A stretch of DNA of 64,000 nucleotides. Source: Ephemerocybe angulata. Lineage: Eukaryota > Basidiomycota > Agaricomycetes > Agaricales > Psathyrellaceae. The position numbers and the translations under genes are program-made. The stretch covers positions 124,001-188,000 of the forward strand of contig JAACJK010000230.1 of NCBI GenBank assembly GCA_013368325.1. The letters run 5' to 3'. The notes beneath the pieces are model-generated. The model did no database searches. It saw only the letters and a program-made list of their open reading frames with translations, and had not been told where the DNA came from. Shown here piece after piece: positions 33,073 through 43,707 of this stretch; positions within the stretch are counted from its first letter, which is position 1; each line of letters starts with the position of its first letter.

Positions 33073-34638
33073 ATGCGTCTGCGCAGCGACGTCTCTCACC
33101 TCCTCGACACCAATGAAGTCCCAACCAAGATCGAAGTTGCGACCGTGCAGAATGCACTCGACAGTCTGACGGGTAGAATCTCGACGCTGCGGTCACAGCT
33201 CGAGCGGCTCGAGGAACAACACAGACGCCATCGTGCAATCCTGTCTCCCGTGCGGCGCATCCCGCTCGAAGTCCTCGCCGAAATATTCAGCCTAGTGTCG
33301 GAACCCATCCAGTTCGAATACGACCGAGAGACCACTATAGACCTCGGCCTCGTATGCAAGAGCTGGCGTGCCGCGACTCTCCTTGCTCACCGTTTGTGGA
33401 AGGGTGTTTTCTTCACGCCGGACGACCCACCAAGCGTGTACGACCACATCGTCTCCAGGTTCAAGAAGTCAGGCAACCTTCCCAAATCCCTGGAGTACGA
33501 TGTGACCTTCAACTACTGCGAATGCTCTGACGACGTCGGTAAAGCGTGTATGTCGCGGCACCTGGCGCTGGCGAAGCTTCTGACGCACGGCCCACCCCTC
33601 GACCATTTCACGCTCGTCGTTAATAGCACCCAGTGCTTCAGGGAATGGGAAGATACCATTGGCCTCAGCTCTAACAGGTCCTTGCGCTCCCGGCCTCGCC
33701 CTTGGGATACCCTTCGGTCGTTCAACCTTATATTCAACGCAAACTACGCGGGCGAATATGAGTGGGACAACTCCAGCGATCCCGCCGAGTCAATATTCTT
33801 CGGCCTTCCCCCTGCTATCACCTCTCTCGAGCTGTGCCTCCCACCCATGTGGGAAACCTTCGCCGGCGGGGAAGAGTGTAATCGTGCAGCGCTCAACGTC
33901 CCACCCCAGGTCCTCGAGCATCTAACCACCTTCACGATCCGAAGCGACTGGTACGGCACGAAAGTCCTCCCCATGCTAAAACACTGCACCAATCTCGAGA
34001 CGCTCACCTTCGACTTCAAGTTCAAATCCCCCCTCCTATCCGAAGGGTCGCACCCACTCATACTCCTCCCCCGTTTGCGTACGCTCCGCATCCGCCACAC
34101 ACCTGACATCGACCTCCTTCGTGACCTGCAGGCGCCCGCGCTCCTCCACCTCGACCTGGTGCTATGTGACGGCGAACTTGAGTCCGCAGACACGCTCATC
34201 AAGTTCCTCGATGTATCTAATGCCCGCCCAGCGCTGCAATCCCTGCGCATCTACGATCTGCGCATCCCATCTGACGAGCTGCGCCTCTGCCTTTCCAACC
34301 TCCCCTCGCTTAAGCGCCTTACGCTCGAGAAAGTCATCCTCGAGAATGATGGCCCTCTCTTCACTGATGCGTACGGAGAGGATAATGTGACGGGCGTTAG
34401 TCCTGATTTGCCGGCCCTCGAGCAGCTGGAGTTGTTTGGGCTTCCTTATGACTTCTCTTTTCGGGGCTCGGTTGACGATCTTGGGTATCGAGTTAAGGGC
34501 AGGTGCACGCTCACTGTTTCTTATGAGGATAAGATGCGCCACAAGTACTCGGAGAGTGCGTTATCCTTGCTTTATTGCCCCCAGAAAGTTTCGGTTCGTA
34601 TGATTCCTCCCTTTGATTCTGAGGATCCCGCGTTGTAA
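33073..34638 (+). CDS. F-box-like protein, paralogue of the gene at 37.4 kb
   Basis: Single-exon gene, 521 residues. N-terminus MRLRSDVSHLLDTNEVPTK, coiled segment (GRISTLRSQLERLEEQHRR), then the F-box-like motif ILSPVRRIPLEVLAEIFSLV and VCKSWRAATLLAHRLWKGV. The Cys motif reads CECSDDVGKAC, followed by LLTHGPPLDHFTLVV. The middle has the family signature RPWDTLRSFNL, then leucine-rich stretches (LTTFTIRSDWYGTKV, LETLTFDFKF, LRTLRIRHT, LQSLRIYDLRIP, LPSLKRLTLEKV). It is expected to act as a Skp1-binding substrate adaptor with an LRR-like target surface; the target is unknown. It is most similar to the 37437 gene, and the similarity includes the promoter. Confidence 0.82.
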   Translation: MRLRSDVSHLLDTNEVPTKIEVATVQNALDSLTGRISTLRSQLERLEEQHRRHRAILSPVRRIPLEVLAEIFSLVSEPIQFEYDRETTIDLGLVCKSWRAATLLAHRLWKGVFFTPDDPPSVYDHIVSRFKKSGNLPKSLEYDVTFNYCECSDDVGKACMSRHLALAKLLTHGPPLDHFTLVVNSTQCFREWEDTIGLSSNRSLRSRPRPWDTLRSFNLIFNANYAGEYEWDNSSDPAESIFFGLPPAITSLELCLPPMWETFAGGEECNRAALNVPPQVLEHLTTFTIRSDWYGTKVLPMLKHCTNLETLTFDFKFKSPLLSEGSHPLILLPRLRTLRIRHTPDIDLLRDLQAPALLHLDLVLCDGELESADTLIKFLDVSNARPALQSLRIYDLRIPSDELRLCLSNLPSLKRLTLEKVILENDGPLFTDAYGEDNVTGVSPDLPALEQLELFGLPYDFSFRGSVDDLGYRVKGRCTLTVSYEDKMRHKYSESALSLLYCPQKVSVRMIPPFDSEDPAL

Positions 34639-35388
34639 TTCGTGTACTGTCTAGATTACTGCCCCTGTAACGAGTGTTACTCTATACTCTACCTTCGTTT
34701 GTATTATTATCTTCTTCCACTGTGAGGTTTCATTTATCTTATGTCATTAAGCGCCCATAGCCGATCGCATGCCCCAGACTTGACGAAAGGGACAGGCGGC
34801 GACATCATCGACAGCACCGACTACTCCAAGGTATGGTCCAGCCCCGTCCTCCTCGCCACGATCGCCTTCGTCTCGTCCTACGCCACGGGCGTGCCCTGAC
34901 AGCAGGGCGAGCTTCTCGGGCTCGAGGTCCGCGGCGGCATCGACACCTTAGACTCGCTCTGCACCGCGACGAACTGGGCGACAACCTGCTCAATCGCGCG
35001 ACGTACCTGTCGCTCATGGACCGCATCTCGCCGCGGGTGCCTTTGGGCTCTATACGCGGGCCTGTGTTTCCTTGAGTGAGTTTATGTGGTGTGCTTCTTC
35101 CCGGAGACGGCCAATTTGAGAGACGGCGGGGCTCAGTTTGGGACGACCAATGTGGATGAGCTAGTCGCCCAAGTCTGGGCACTGAAGCGGTTGTCGTGAT
35201 TGGTGGTGGATAATGAATTAATGATATTCCATGTTGATGCAGTTCAAGTACTCTTCCAGTGGCTCAGGGATACGAGAGGCGCTGGCTTTCATATTTGGCA
35301 AGGCAGACAAGTCTCTTGAACTGGGGCGGCCCAAAAGGTTTTGACACTAGGTACATGGGTACATAGTAGTAAGTAGCAAGCCTCGGCA
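34639..35388. other. Intergenic region with a degenerate coding-like fragment
   Basis: Between about 34795 and 35200 the + strand shows protein-like pieces in different frames (YSKVWSSPVLLATIAFVSSY, then LGDNLLNRATYLSLMDRISP, then GAQFGTTNVDELVAQVWALK). They look like one protein broken by frameshifts, with no start codon or continuous splicing. The family could not be identified. The rest holds the 3-prime flanks of the two convergent F-box genes. Confidence 0.35.
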
Positions 35389-37119
35389 TTAGTGGTTCCG
35401 AGTCCAAAAGAGAGAAGAATTTTTAAGGGTCTGGGCTGATTCTGCATCAAAACCAGGCGAAAAACAGAATGATATACCCAACTCGGTTCTCATTAGCTCT
35501 GACGTCGTGCGGAGATGGTGTTCAAGTTCCTTCAACTTAGCACCCTTTACATACTCCTCGACGTTTATCCAGCAAGGAGCTTGACGTCCTCTTTTCCTGA
35601 GCCATATGAGCAACTGGTCAAAGTTGAGAGGGGGCCAAAGGTCCCAACAATGAAGGAATTGAAGGGACTGTAGTTGAGGAAGCCAGCCATGATTCGAAGG
35701 GTCTTCGATGCTAGTATTCTGGAAATCCGTGCGAAGCACCTGGACTATGGGCAAATTGGTAATTGTGAGGTATTTGAGGGAGGAAAGGGAGGAGAGGAAG
35801 GGGCCGGTCTTTTCGTTGAAGTATCGCTGATATTCAGATTCTTCGGAAGAGCTCCGGAGGTGTTTGGCAAGACGCAAGTATTGGATACTCCGAGCGCAAC
35901 CTGACCGGGTGACAAAGTCATCAAGTGCTTCTGTCCAATTCGGACAGATGGTACCAGAGGATCCGGTGGTTTCGAGATCGAGGAACCGGAGTGCAGGCGT
36001 CTTGATCCATTGCAGAAACGGAATGGGAGTTTCATAACCATCATATATCTCAAGGGTGTGCAACTTGGGAAGCTGGATCCCACCTTCTACTTGCACTCGG
36101 CGAATGAAAGGGTCCCTATCATCGAGCTCATGGAGGAGTGCTTGTTTGCTGAAGCCATAACCAAACTCAAGACGGAGTGTCTCGAGATTCCTGCAATGGT
36201 GCAACATGGTAGCAATGTGAAGAGGACCCCACTCGCATACCAGGACCAGTGATGTCAGCTGTCCGAGAACGGCTGGGGCGACGTCGATTTTTGCCCGCTG
36301 GCACTCCAGTTCGTCGTCGAAGACGTGGCGATAACGGGGGAGGCAAACCAACAAGGATGTCACTGAGGGAGGTATCAGCCTGAAGGGAAGTTCCCAGGAG
36401 ATGTCCCAGCCAGTGTACATCCTGAGCTCCAGCTCTTGAATTTGATTCCATGGTCGTGTTGAAGGGGACCCACTCTTTGCGACTTGGAAGGATTGCATCG
36501 CGTTTCCAATGCATCGGGGATACATGTTTTGGAAGCTAACGCGATGCAGGAGCAGCGGACCCTGCGTTAGAAGTTTTGCAACTACGGGATCTTCTATCCA
36601 CATACAACTTCCCCCGTTATGGCATGGACAAAAACCTTCCTCCGTTCCATAGTCGTTCTCGTCCTCGTCATCGCAGTCCTCCCCGACGTTGGATCTATAT
36701 TCCAGTCCCTTCTTCAAGCCCCCTGACCGAGTGAGCCATGAAACGAGATTTTTGTAGATGTATTGTTCTCCTTCCGGTAAGGGAGCCAAATGGATGTTCG
36801 CCCATAGGCCGTGAGCATGAAGCGCGGCTTCGTACCAGGTCGAACAAACACAGCAGAGGTCAATAAGGTCGTCCTTGTACCATTCACTCACGACCGCTGG
36901 TGTCGCAAAGTAGAAGATTTCCCCCCATATTTCGCTTGGAATCTGGCGAATCCCGGAAAGGATGCCGCGATACTGCTCCAAAGTGGCTTCCAGCTCTGGA
37001 TCGTGCTGGGTTGGATGGGTCTTCGAAGTCAAGCGCTCCACCTCCGCTTGGATGGCGACAGTTTCGAGTGGGGTTGGGGCAATGTTACTCTCCAGAAGAT
37101 GAAGAAAACGAGAATCCAT
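35389..37119 (-). CDS. Diverged F-box-like protein
   Basis: Single-exon gene of 576 residues, the most diverged member of the local family. N-terminus MDSRFLHLLESNIAPTPLET aligns with the other starts. The F-box-like motif is ILSGIRQIPSEIWGEIFYFA, followed by CCVCSTWYEAALHAHGLWAN. The Cys motif is CPCHNGGSC, with shorter spacing, after an acidic insertion (GEDCDDEDENDYGTEEG) not seen in the others. Leucine-rich segments follow (LTSLVLVCEWGPLHIATML, LETLRLEFGYG, LRFLDLET, LKYLTITNLP). It lies on the opposite strand and is divergent from the 37437 gene, 317 bp away. Predicted to be an SCF-type substrate adaptor; target unknown. Confidence 0.78.
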   Translation of the reverse strand: MDSRFLHLLESNIAPTPLETVAIQAEVERLTSKTHPTQHDPELEATLEQYRGILSGIRQIPSEIWGEIFYFATPAVVSEWYKDDLIDLCCVCSTWYEAALHAHGLWANIHLAPLPEGEQYIYKNLVSWLTRSGGLKKGLEYRSNVGEDCDDEDENDYGTEEGFCPCHNGGSCMWIEDPVVAKLLTQGPLLLHRVSFQNMYPRCIGNAMQSFQVAKSGSPSTRPWNQIQELELRMYTGWDISWELPFRLIPPSVTSLLVCLPRYRHVFDDELECQRAKIDVAPAVLGQLTSLVLVCEWGPLHIATMLHHCRNLETLRLEFGYGFSKQALLHELDDRDPFIRRVQVEGGIQLPKLHTLEIYDGYETPIPFLQWIKTPALRFLDLETTGSSGTICPNWTEALDDFVTRSGCARSIQYLRLAKHLRSSSEESEYQRYFNEKTGPFLSSLSSLKYLTITNLPIVQVLRTDFQNTSIEDPSNHGWLPQLQSLQFLHCWDLWPPLNFDQLLIWLRKRGRQAPCWINVEEYVKGAKLKELEHHLRTTSELMRTELGISFCFSPGFDAESAQTLKNSSLFWTRNH

Positions 37120-37436
37120 GGCGAAGATTGCGTACGCCGTGCAAGTTGTGGTTCAACCTGGCGCTTGTCGATCGATCAGGACGATCGTGGAAAGTAGCTT
37201 ACCCAAGCAACACGAGGCCGGTTGCCGAGTCGGGCGCTAAATTCAATTGGAGTGATGTGACGACCCGCGAGCGCCGCCAGGCTCCTGAAGTTCAACCACC
37301 ACCTCGCCCCACCGCCATCAACATGCTGCACTTAAAAGCCCAGCGTACGCCGCCCTCGTCCTTCACTCTTCGGCTTCGATCTCTACATCCATAATACCAC
37401 CTCCCTACTTGCCAGATATACCCTCCTTCGTCGACT
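37120..37436. promoter_or_regulatory. Shared divergent promoter of two F-box genes
   Basis: This 317-bp gap separates two start codons. On the right side CACTTAAAAG (37329-37338, about 100 bp before the ATG) and the downstream CT-rich leader resemble the promoter at 32970-33072. No gene is present. Confidence 0.5.
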
Positions 37437-39053
37437 ATGCGCCTACGCAGCGACGTCTCTCACCTCCTCAATACCAACACGGTTCCGACCAGCATCGAAA
37501 TAGCAACCGTGCAGAATGCACTAGATAGCCTGGGCGGCAGAATATCGACACTGCAGTCCCAGCTCTACCGGCTCGAGAAGCAGCGACGACAGCATCGTGC
37601 AATCCTGTCCCCCGTACGGCGCATCCCGCTCGAGGTCCTCGCCGAGATATTCGTGTTGGTGGCGCCAGGTGTTAAGAATATATACGAGCGGCAAACAGTC
37701 ATCGACCTCGGCCTTGTCTGCAGGAGCTGGCGCGCTGCAACGCTCGTTGTTCACCAGTTGTGGAATGGGTTTTCCTTTACCCCCAGCTATCCGCCAAACA
37801 TATATCCTCGCGTCGTCTCGTGGTTCCGGCGGTCTGGCTCCATCCCCAAGTCCTTGAAGTACGGTGCAAATTTCAACTACTGTCAATGCACCGAAGGCGT
37901 CGGCAAAGAGTGCTTCACATTCCATCCAGCACTGACAAAGCTTCTTGTGGAGGGACCACCCCTTGACCATTTCACGCTCGTCGTCAATAGCCCCAAATGC
38001 TTCAGGGAATGGACCGCAGCTATGGATGCCGCCACCTCCCCTCACACCACACCTCGCCCTTGGGACTCGCTCCGCTCCTTCAAGCTCAAGTTCCATGAGG
38101 ACTATGAAAACGAACGCGAATGGGACAACTCGAGTGACCCCGCCGAGTCGATCTTCCTCAACCTCCCTCCTAATATGACATCCTTCGGACTGTACCTCCC
38201 AGCCGCAGGGCGCACCGTATTCCCAGACGGGGGCGACTCGAGAACGGCTGGGCTCAACATCCCAGCCAATGTTCTCGAGCGTTTAACCGAATTCACAATC
38301 CGATGCGATTGGGCTGGCGCGAGACTATTCGGGGTGCTGCACTTCTGCACCAACCTCGAAACCCTCACGATCGACTTTCACCACAAATCGCCTCTGGAGC
38401 TCGAGGACGACCACCCTATCCTGCATATGCTATCCCACTCACCTGTATCACTTCCCTCCCTTCGCGCCCTTCGCATTCGCAATACTGCCACTATTGATGT
38501 CCTTCGGTATATGAAAGCCCCAGCTCTCACTCACCTGGACTTTAGCATGTGGAGTGGAGAGGACCCCGACTTCGCAGACAAGTTGATCAGTTTCCTCGAC
38601 ATATCCAATGCTCGCTCGACATTGCAATCCCTGCGCATCTACGACCTTACCATCCCTGCTGCGGAGCTTCGGCGCTCCCTTTCGAACCTGCCCTCGCTCA
38701 AACGGCTCACGCTTGAGCTCACCAAGTTCGCCGATGCCCCTCTATTCGTTGATGCACATGGGGACCAGGACAAGATCACGAATGTAGAGCCGGACCTCCC
38801 CTCCCTAGAACATTTCGAGTTGCTCGAATTGGCTCATGACTTTCCGATCCGAGAAATGCTCGTCCATCTCAAAAGACGGCGACTCAATGAGAGGTGCACG
38901 CTCACTGTGGCGTACATGAGCAAGTTGTGGCTTAGATGCACGGAGTCCTCGTACTGGGACGGATACGCTCCACCCGAGCTCTCAATCCGTGTGTTTCCTG
39001 CCTTTGGAGCTATGCACCAGGATGCGAAGGATTGGTTCTACTTACTGTATTAG
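37437..39053 (+). CDS. F-box-like protein, paralogue of the gene at 33.1 kb
   Basis: Single-exon gene, 538 residues. Starts MRLRSDVSHLLNTNTVPTS, nearly the same as the 33073 gene. F-box-like motif ILSPVRRIPLEVLAEIFVLV, then VCRSWRAATLVVHQLWNGF. Cys motif CQCTEGVGKEC followed by LLVEGPPLDHFTLVV. Family signature RPWDSLRSFKL and leucine-rich segments (LTEFTIRCDWAGARL, LETLTIDFHHKS, LRALRIRNTATIDVLRYM, LQSLRIYDLTIP). The C-terminal part, predicted to contact targets, differs more from its twin than the F-box part. Gene plus promoter duplication is the likely origin. Confidence 0.82.
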   Translation: MRLRSDVSHLLNTNTVPTSIEIATVQNALDSLGGRISTLQSQLYRLEKQRRQHRAILSPVRRIPLEVLAEIFVLVAPGVKNIYERQTVIDLGLVCRSWRAATLVVHQLWNGFSFTPSYPPNIYPRVVSWFRRSGSIPKSLKYGANFNYCQCTEGVGKECFTFHPALTKLLVEGPPLDHFTLVVNSPKCFREWTAAMDAATSPHTTPRPWDSLRSFKLKFHEDYENEREWDNSSDPAESIFLNLPPNMTSFGLYLPAAGRTVFPDGGDSRTAGLNIPANVLERLTEFTIRCDWAGARLFGVLHFCTNLETLTIDFHHKSPLELEDDHPILHMLSHSPVSLPSLRALRIRNTATIDVLRYMKAPALTHLDFSMWSGEDPDFADKLISFLDISNARSTLQSLRIYDLTIPAAELRRSLSNLPSLKRLTLELTKFADAPLFVDAHGDQDKITNVEPDLPSLEHFELLELAHDFPIREMLVHLKRRRLNERCTLTVAYMSKLWLRCTESSYWDGYAPPELSIRVFPAFGAMHQDAKDWFYLLY

Positions 39054-39576
39054 GGATATGTAGTAGTGAGATGATTTTTAGAATAATCTAGAATGTATTA
39101 TATATACACTTGTGTTCACTGTAGGTTCTCCCCAAGTTCTCTCGCCTTCTCAGGCAGGACCAGACACTAAAATGCCCCTAATGTGGGTGGCCCAAGCTCT
39201 GGACAACCAACTTGGCACACGACGCCATCCCCGTTCCTGTTTCCCGACAAACTACGACCATGGCACACCCCAAGGACCTCGTTCATTTCCTCAGCAGCAA
39301 TACTATTTCAACGAATCTATGAATCTCGAGCTGTTCAACTGGAATTAAAAGGCTCCGCAGGGGATATTGAACGTTAAGAGCCGATATAACGGGATAATGG
39401 GCTCCATTGAAGGCGCACCCAACTCCATTTACGCCAAGGGTGAGGATCTCGGAGTACACTGGCGAGCCTGTCATCAAAAAGTTTAGCGGCGGGCCGCATC
39501 GAGTGACTGCAACTGACTGCAAGCGCCAGCGCAACCAACCTTCCCATTCCCTCTTCCCACATCGTCCGCAACCATC
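39054..39576. other. Intergenic region between two F-box genes
   Basis: No gene is supported. Open frames here are short and overlap on both strands. It contains the 3-prime flank of the 37437 gene and the promoter of the 39577 gene. Confidence 0.45.
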
Positions 39577-41118
39577 ATGGCACGCCTCCAAAACCTCGCC
39601 CACCTCCTCAACACCAATGCCGTCCCAAACAAACTCGAAGCAGCCTCTGTCCAGCAGGAGATCGATGGCTTGGCGAGCAAAATCGCGAAAGCGAAGTCCC
39701 AGCACGACCGTGACGTGCTTGAAAAACAGCGAAAATGCTACCGCGCCGTTCTGTCTCCCGTACGCCGAATGCCATGCGAACTGCTAGGGGAAATCTTCCT
39801 TCTGGCGGTCCCACTCATCCTGCATGAAGACAACCGCTGTGCCGTCCTGAACCTCGGGCGCGTGTGCAAGATGTGGCGCGAGGCAACCCTTTACGCCCGT
39901 CGGCTGTGGAGCGGACTCGCCCTCGAACCTTATGGGCAGATGTCGTATGAGGAGGTTGTATCGTGGCTGAACAGGGCCGGGAACCTGCCCAAGTCTCTTG
40001 AATTCGACCCCAACTGCGACTATTGCGACTGCTACAAGGGCGCGTATTGCAACTCCACCAGCCCCCTCCTTGCAGAGCTCCTAATTAAAGGACCCAAAAT
40101 CGACCACCTGTCCGTCAGTGTGCTGAACACTGGGTGCTTCAAAGGTTGGCTCGAAAGTTTCAAGCCCGCTGGAAAGAAATCCACGTCTCGTCCATGGGAT
40201 ACCCTTCGCTCCCTCAGCCTCACTGTCCACCAGATGGTAAATTCGGAATGGGAAGATGGGCCTGTTGCGCCGTCCCGCTCGATCTTCAAATCACTTCCAC
40301 CAGTCACCTGCCTCCATCTTTACCTCCCCGAAGTCGAACCCTACTACGGCGAGACTCCAGGCATCAGCATTCCCAAAGTGTTCCTCAAGCGACTGACAGA
40401 ATTTACGATCGAATGCACTTGGCCCGGGAACCACCTCATAGAGTTGCTGAAAGGCTGCGTCAACGTCGAGACGCTAACCATCGTGTTTGATGGAACCACG
40501 CCGTTCGAAGACGGGGATGCAGAACTCGCCGCGCTCCTCAAGAACCCCATCCGTCTTCCAAAGGTCCACACGCTACGCATCCAGTCGGTCGGCCCTGGGG
40601 CCAAGATCCTTCGTTACCTCAAAACCCCTTCCCTCACGACCCTCGAGCTTGGTTTTGCAGGATGGAAGAAAGTTGACGATAACAATTTCCCGAAAGTCCT
40701 CTCCACTTTCCTTCAAACATCTGGGGTGGCGAAGAAGCTTGTCAAGTTACGATTCTACAACCTCTGCGTCTCAGGAACCCGCCTTCGTACCTCCCTATCC
40801 GGCCTCACTTCTCTCGAGCAACTCACGCTCGACAAAGTCACTTTGAGCGACAACCTTTTCGTCGCCGGCACCCCAGTTCAGAAGATTCCTGTTCAGCCTC
40901 ATCTCCCTTCAATTGAGCATCTTGGACTCCTTGAACTTCCCGCGGATGGCGCGAAAACCGTTGGGTTTAGTGTTCTCAAAGATAGGACCGGGTGTGTACC
41001 CTGCATGGTCACGTTGTCCTGTCAGAGGGGCTTTACATACAAGGAGGCCGAGTTCGGTGTTTACGAGTTGAAGAAGTCGGGCATGTCGTTGCGTATCATC
41101 CCTCCTTTTGAGCACTAA
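39577..41118 (+). CDS. F-box-like protein
   Basis: Single-exon gene, 513 residues. Starts MARLQNLAHLLNTNAVPNK, aligned with the other members. A coiled stretch (IDGLASKIAKAKSQHDRD) leads to the F-box-like motif VLSPVRRMPCELLGEIFLLA and VCKMWREATLYARRLWSGL. The Cys motif is CDCYKGAYC (shorter spacing), followed by LLIKGPKIDHLSVSV. Family signature RPWDTLRSLSL. Leucine-rich part: LTEFTIECTWPGNHLIELL, VETLTIVFDG, LTTLELGF, LTSLEQLTLDKV. Third of three same-strand paralogues between 33 and 41 kb; its end faces the esterase C gene, 190 bp away (convergent). Target unknown. Confidence 0.82.
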   Translation: MARLQNLAHLLNTNAVPNKLEAASVQQEIDGLASKIAKAKSQHDRDVLEKQRKCYRAVLSPVRRMPCELLGEIFLLAVPLILHEDNRCAVLNLGRVCKMWREATLYARRLWSGLALEPYGQMSYEEVVSWLNRAGNLPKSLEFDPNCDYCDCYKGAYCNSTSPLLAELLIKGPKIDHLSVSVLNTGCFKGWLESFKPAGKKSTSRPWDTLRSLSLTVHQMVNSEWEDGPVAPSRSIFKSLPPVTCLHLYLPEVEPYYGETPGISIPKVFLKRLTEFTIECTWPGNHLIELLKGCVNVETLTIVFDGTTPFEDGDAELAALLKNPIRLPKVHTLRIQSVGPGAKILRYLKTPSLTTLELGFAGWKKVDDNNFPKVLSTFLQTSGVAKKLVKLRFYNLCVSGTRLRTSLSGLTSLEQLTLDKVTLSDNLFVAGTPVQKIPVQPHLPSIEHLGLLELPADGAKTVGFSVLKDRTGCVPCMVTLSCQRGFTYKEAEFGVYELKKSGMSLRIIPPFEH

Positions 41119-41307
41119 ACGTACTATCCATTACCTGCACAGCCCTACTATATCTTATTCTTCACTATTCTGCAAAATTTTAGACTTCCGCCTCATCTTG
41201 ACTTTCCCCCGCTTTTCTATGCCGTATTCTACTACTAACCAGTCAAAGCAATAAGCATTGAACCCAACCCATTCCGCGTGTCCTCGCTGTACGATCTCCG
41301 CGCCGGA

Positions 41308-43651
41308 TTAGCGCCGAAGGACAAAAGCATTTTTGATTAGGAAGGCGAGGGGCTCTTTGCGATAGTCGTCCTTGATCACGGTGGTGTTTCCGGCTTCCAA
41401 CCGTAGCAAGGCCTGGAAAGCGTCAATAGGATTGTTTATGCCCTGTAACATACAATGCTCACCGGGTTCTTTGCCGTGAATTGGGGCCATTCCGGGCCTA
41501 CTAGGAAATCAGATTCAAGCAATTAAACAAGAACGAAACAACCAAAGGACTGACGCTTAGCCCCTTTTTTATCATTCGGGTTCAGAGAGACCGTGAACGA
41601 AATCCAATAATCCATCACAATAGTGCTAATGGTTTCGCCGGTTGAATCGGTCGATGGGGGTTGGCCGTAAACATAGGGGACTTCTGAACCATGGCGTACT
41701 AGGAACAGAATCGAGGTCAGGATAATCAGTCTCCGCACTCAAGAGAATCAAATACCTCCGAATTGGGGTACAGCTTGTGGCTGCGTGAACAGGTAAGCAT
41801 ACGCCGGAACACCGTGCTTTGCTGCAACCTGTGTCCATTGGCGACGAGGAGCCTCAAAAGTCATGTCGCCCGCTGAGGGAAACATCAATATCTGGAGAGG
41901 GCGGGGAGTATTTGGCCGATCTATGTAGTCACGACTTACTGATTGAGGCAAACCTCTTGAAGGACGGAGGTAGACCGAACAACTCTTTCCCCGTTCCATA
42001 CGGAGAGCCGATGCTAGGGTCTTCAGGATACAGCTTCAGAATCTCATCAACAGTGCTATTGAGCTCCTGCTCTGTCGTGAGGGCCGGGGAGTGCTGGGTG
42101 ACAATTATGTCCTTGATTGCACTGTCCGAAAGTACTTCTTGACTCGAGAAGACTGATCCTGTCGGGAAATGGTCTGAGAAGACGAATTAAAAGTAAAAGA
42201 CAATGCTAAACTACTAACCCTCGTCAAGGTTGGTCCCTACAATAGATGGAAGACGAGCAAAGTGGCCTTTCGCGTACAGCCGGGATGGGTAGTCTGGAAA
42301 GACACTGCCAGGGCCGTTGTCTATGACTGGCGCCCAGGGGAGGGAGTTCCATTCGAAGGCACTTTCAATGGCGGCGGCGGTCATCTCTTCTGTTGTCACA
42401 TTCTTGAGGCAAGGGAAGGTGTGGCCAGAGGAAGCGATAGCTGCACACGATGGAACTTTTTCGACAAACATCTTCCAAACGGGCTCGTTCCTGGCGGCTG
42501 CATAGGACGTATCACTGTTCGAAACCCCGGATTCAAATATCTATTAAGATACTGGTTAGCTGTGCTGTCGAAAAGTAGGAAAATATACGTTGCTCACCCC
42601 TGCTCTTGCTAGCTTTCCAAGCTGTGGATCAAGGAATAAAATCCCTGCCAGTATACCACCTGCGCTCTGCCCAAAGATCGTAACCTACCACAACAGTGAA
42701 TGTTTGAAGAAGCACAGGAGGACCTCCACCCGAAACGTACCTTGCCGGAATCACCCCCGAAATAATGAATGTTAGCCTGGACCCACTCCAACGCAGCTAT
42801 ATGATCCAGCACTCCAAGGTTAAGCGCCCGACGATCATCAGCTGTCCAACGATGCATGAGATTATTGACTGTCACGTTATTGACAAAACTGGCCCATACC
42901 TTCCTGCCCTTGAGGAAATCCGAGCGGACCTAAGCGGTAATTGAAGTTCACGTATATAATTGGAGTGCCCTGCGCTGAGGTAAGTCACGATTCATCCTTC
43001 ACCCTTGGCCGACCTTACCCGCTCAACGCTTCGCGAAACTATATCCTTCCCGTCGTACTTGTTAGAAGATCCTACACCAAATCCCCCACCATACCTGCGA
43101 AATCGTTAGGAAGAAGCCACTTATCCCAAAATAATTCCTTACGCCCAGAAGAGCTGAACGGCGTTAGCACCTTCAAAGCGGGAATGCATTGTGATTCAAG
43201 ACTTACAACTGGAAGCTTTGCTGTCGAAGCGATTCCGGTAGGTCGATATACATTGATGAAAAGGCAGTCTTCCGAGAACGCCGGCGGCTCGCCAATGACC
43301 ACCTGCATCATTTAGCCCACTTACAGTTTCTAGAGCACAATACACATACCGTCGATGGAACGCATGCTTTGCCATAAGCGCTTGCGTTACGCGTTCCGGG
43401 AGGTAATTGAGTTCTGAGGACTGGCGGTTCAAACCTCAAGGGACCGAGAGGCGGTTCGGCGAAGGGAACACCTACAAATGAGAATAGTTACATATCGGAA
43501 GCTGGAAAGGAGGGACATGCTAACCTCCAAAGAATTCTACCGTACTCGAAACATCTCGCCCTACGAGGGTCGCCTTACCTAGTTTGACCTGGGGTAGCGC
43601 GTTGACGCTGAGAATAAGAGCCAGAATGACACCAGAGAGACGCTTGAGCAT
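41308..43651 (-). CDS. Secreted type-B carboxylesterase, copy C
   Basis: All exons can be read without interruption on the - strand. Signal peptide MLKRLSGVILALILSVNA, then [13 protein letters not shown]. The microexon at 43143-43153 encodes LFW. Oxyanion motif YGGGF (Tyr in place of the usual His). Nucleophile elbow GQSAG instead of GESAG. Acid in GTNLDEG, where Leu replaces the usual Arg. Likely catalytic His in VRHGSEVPYVYGQ. Ends with ALLRLEAGNTTVIKDDYRK and VLRR. Expected to hydrolyse ester substrates outside the cell; natural substrate unknown. First of five esterase genes on this strand. Confidence 0.85.
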
Positions 43652-43699
43652 GGCTAATGAGTTAAGCACTGCTGGGTGGTTAGCATATGTCGGCGCACC

Positions 43700-43707
43700 T
43701 TTATATA
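43700..43707 (-). promoter_or_regulatory. TATA box of esterase C
   Basis: On the - strand the sequence TATATAAA lies about 50 bp upstream of the ATG at 43651, in a good position for a core promoter. Confidence 0.55.
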
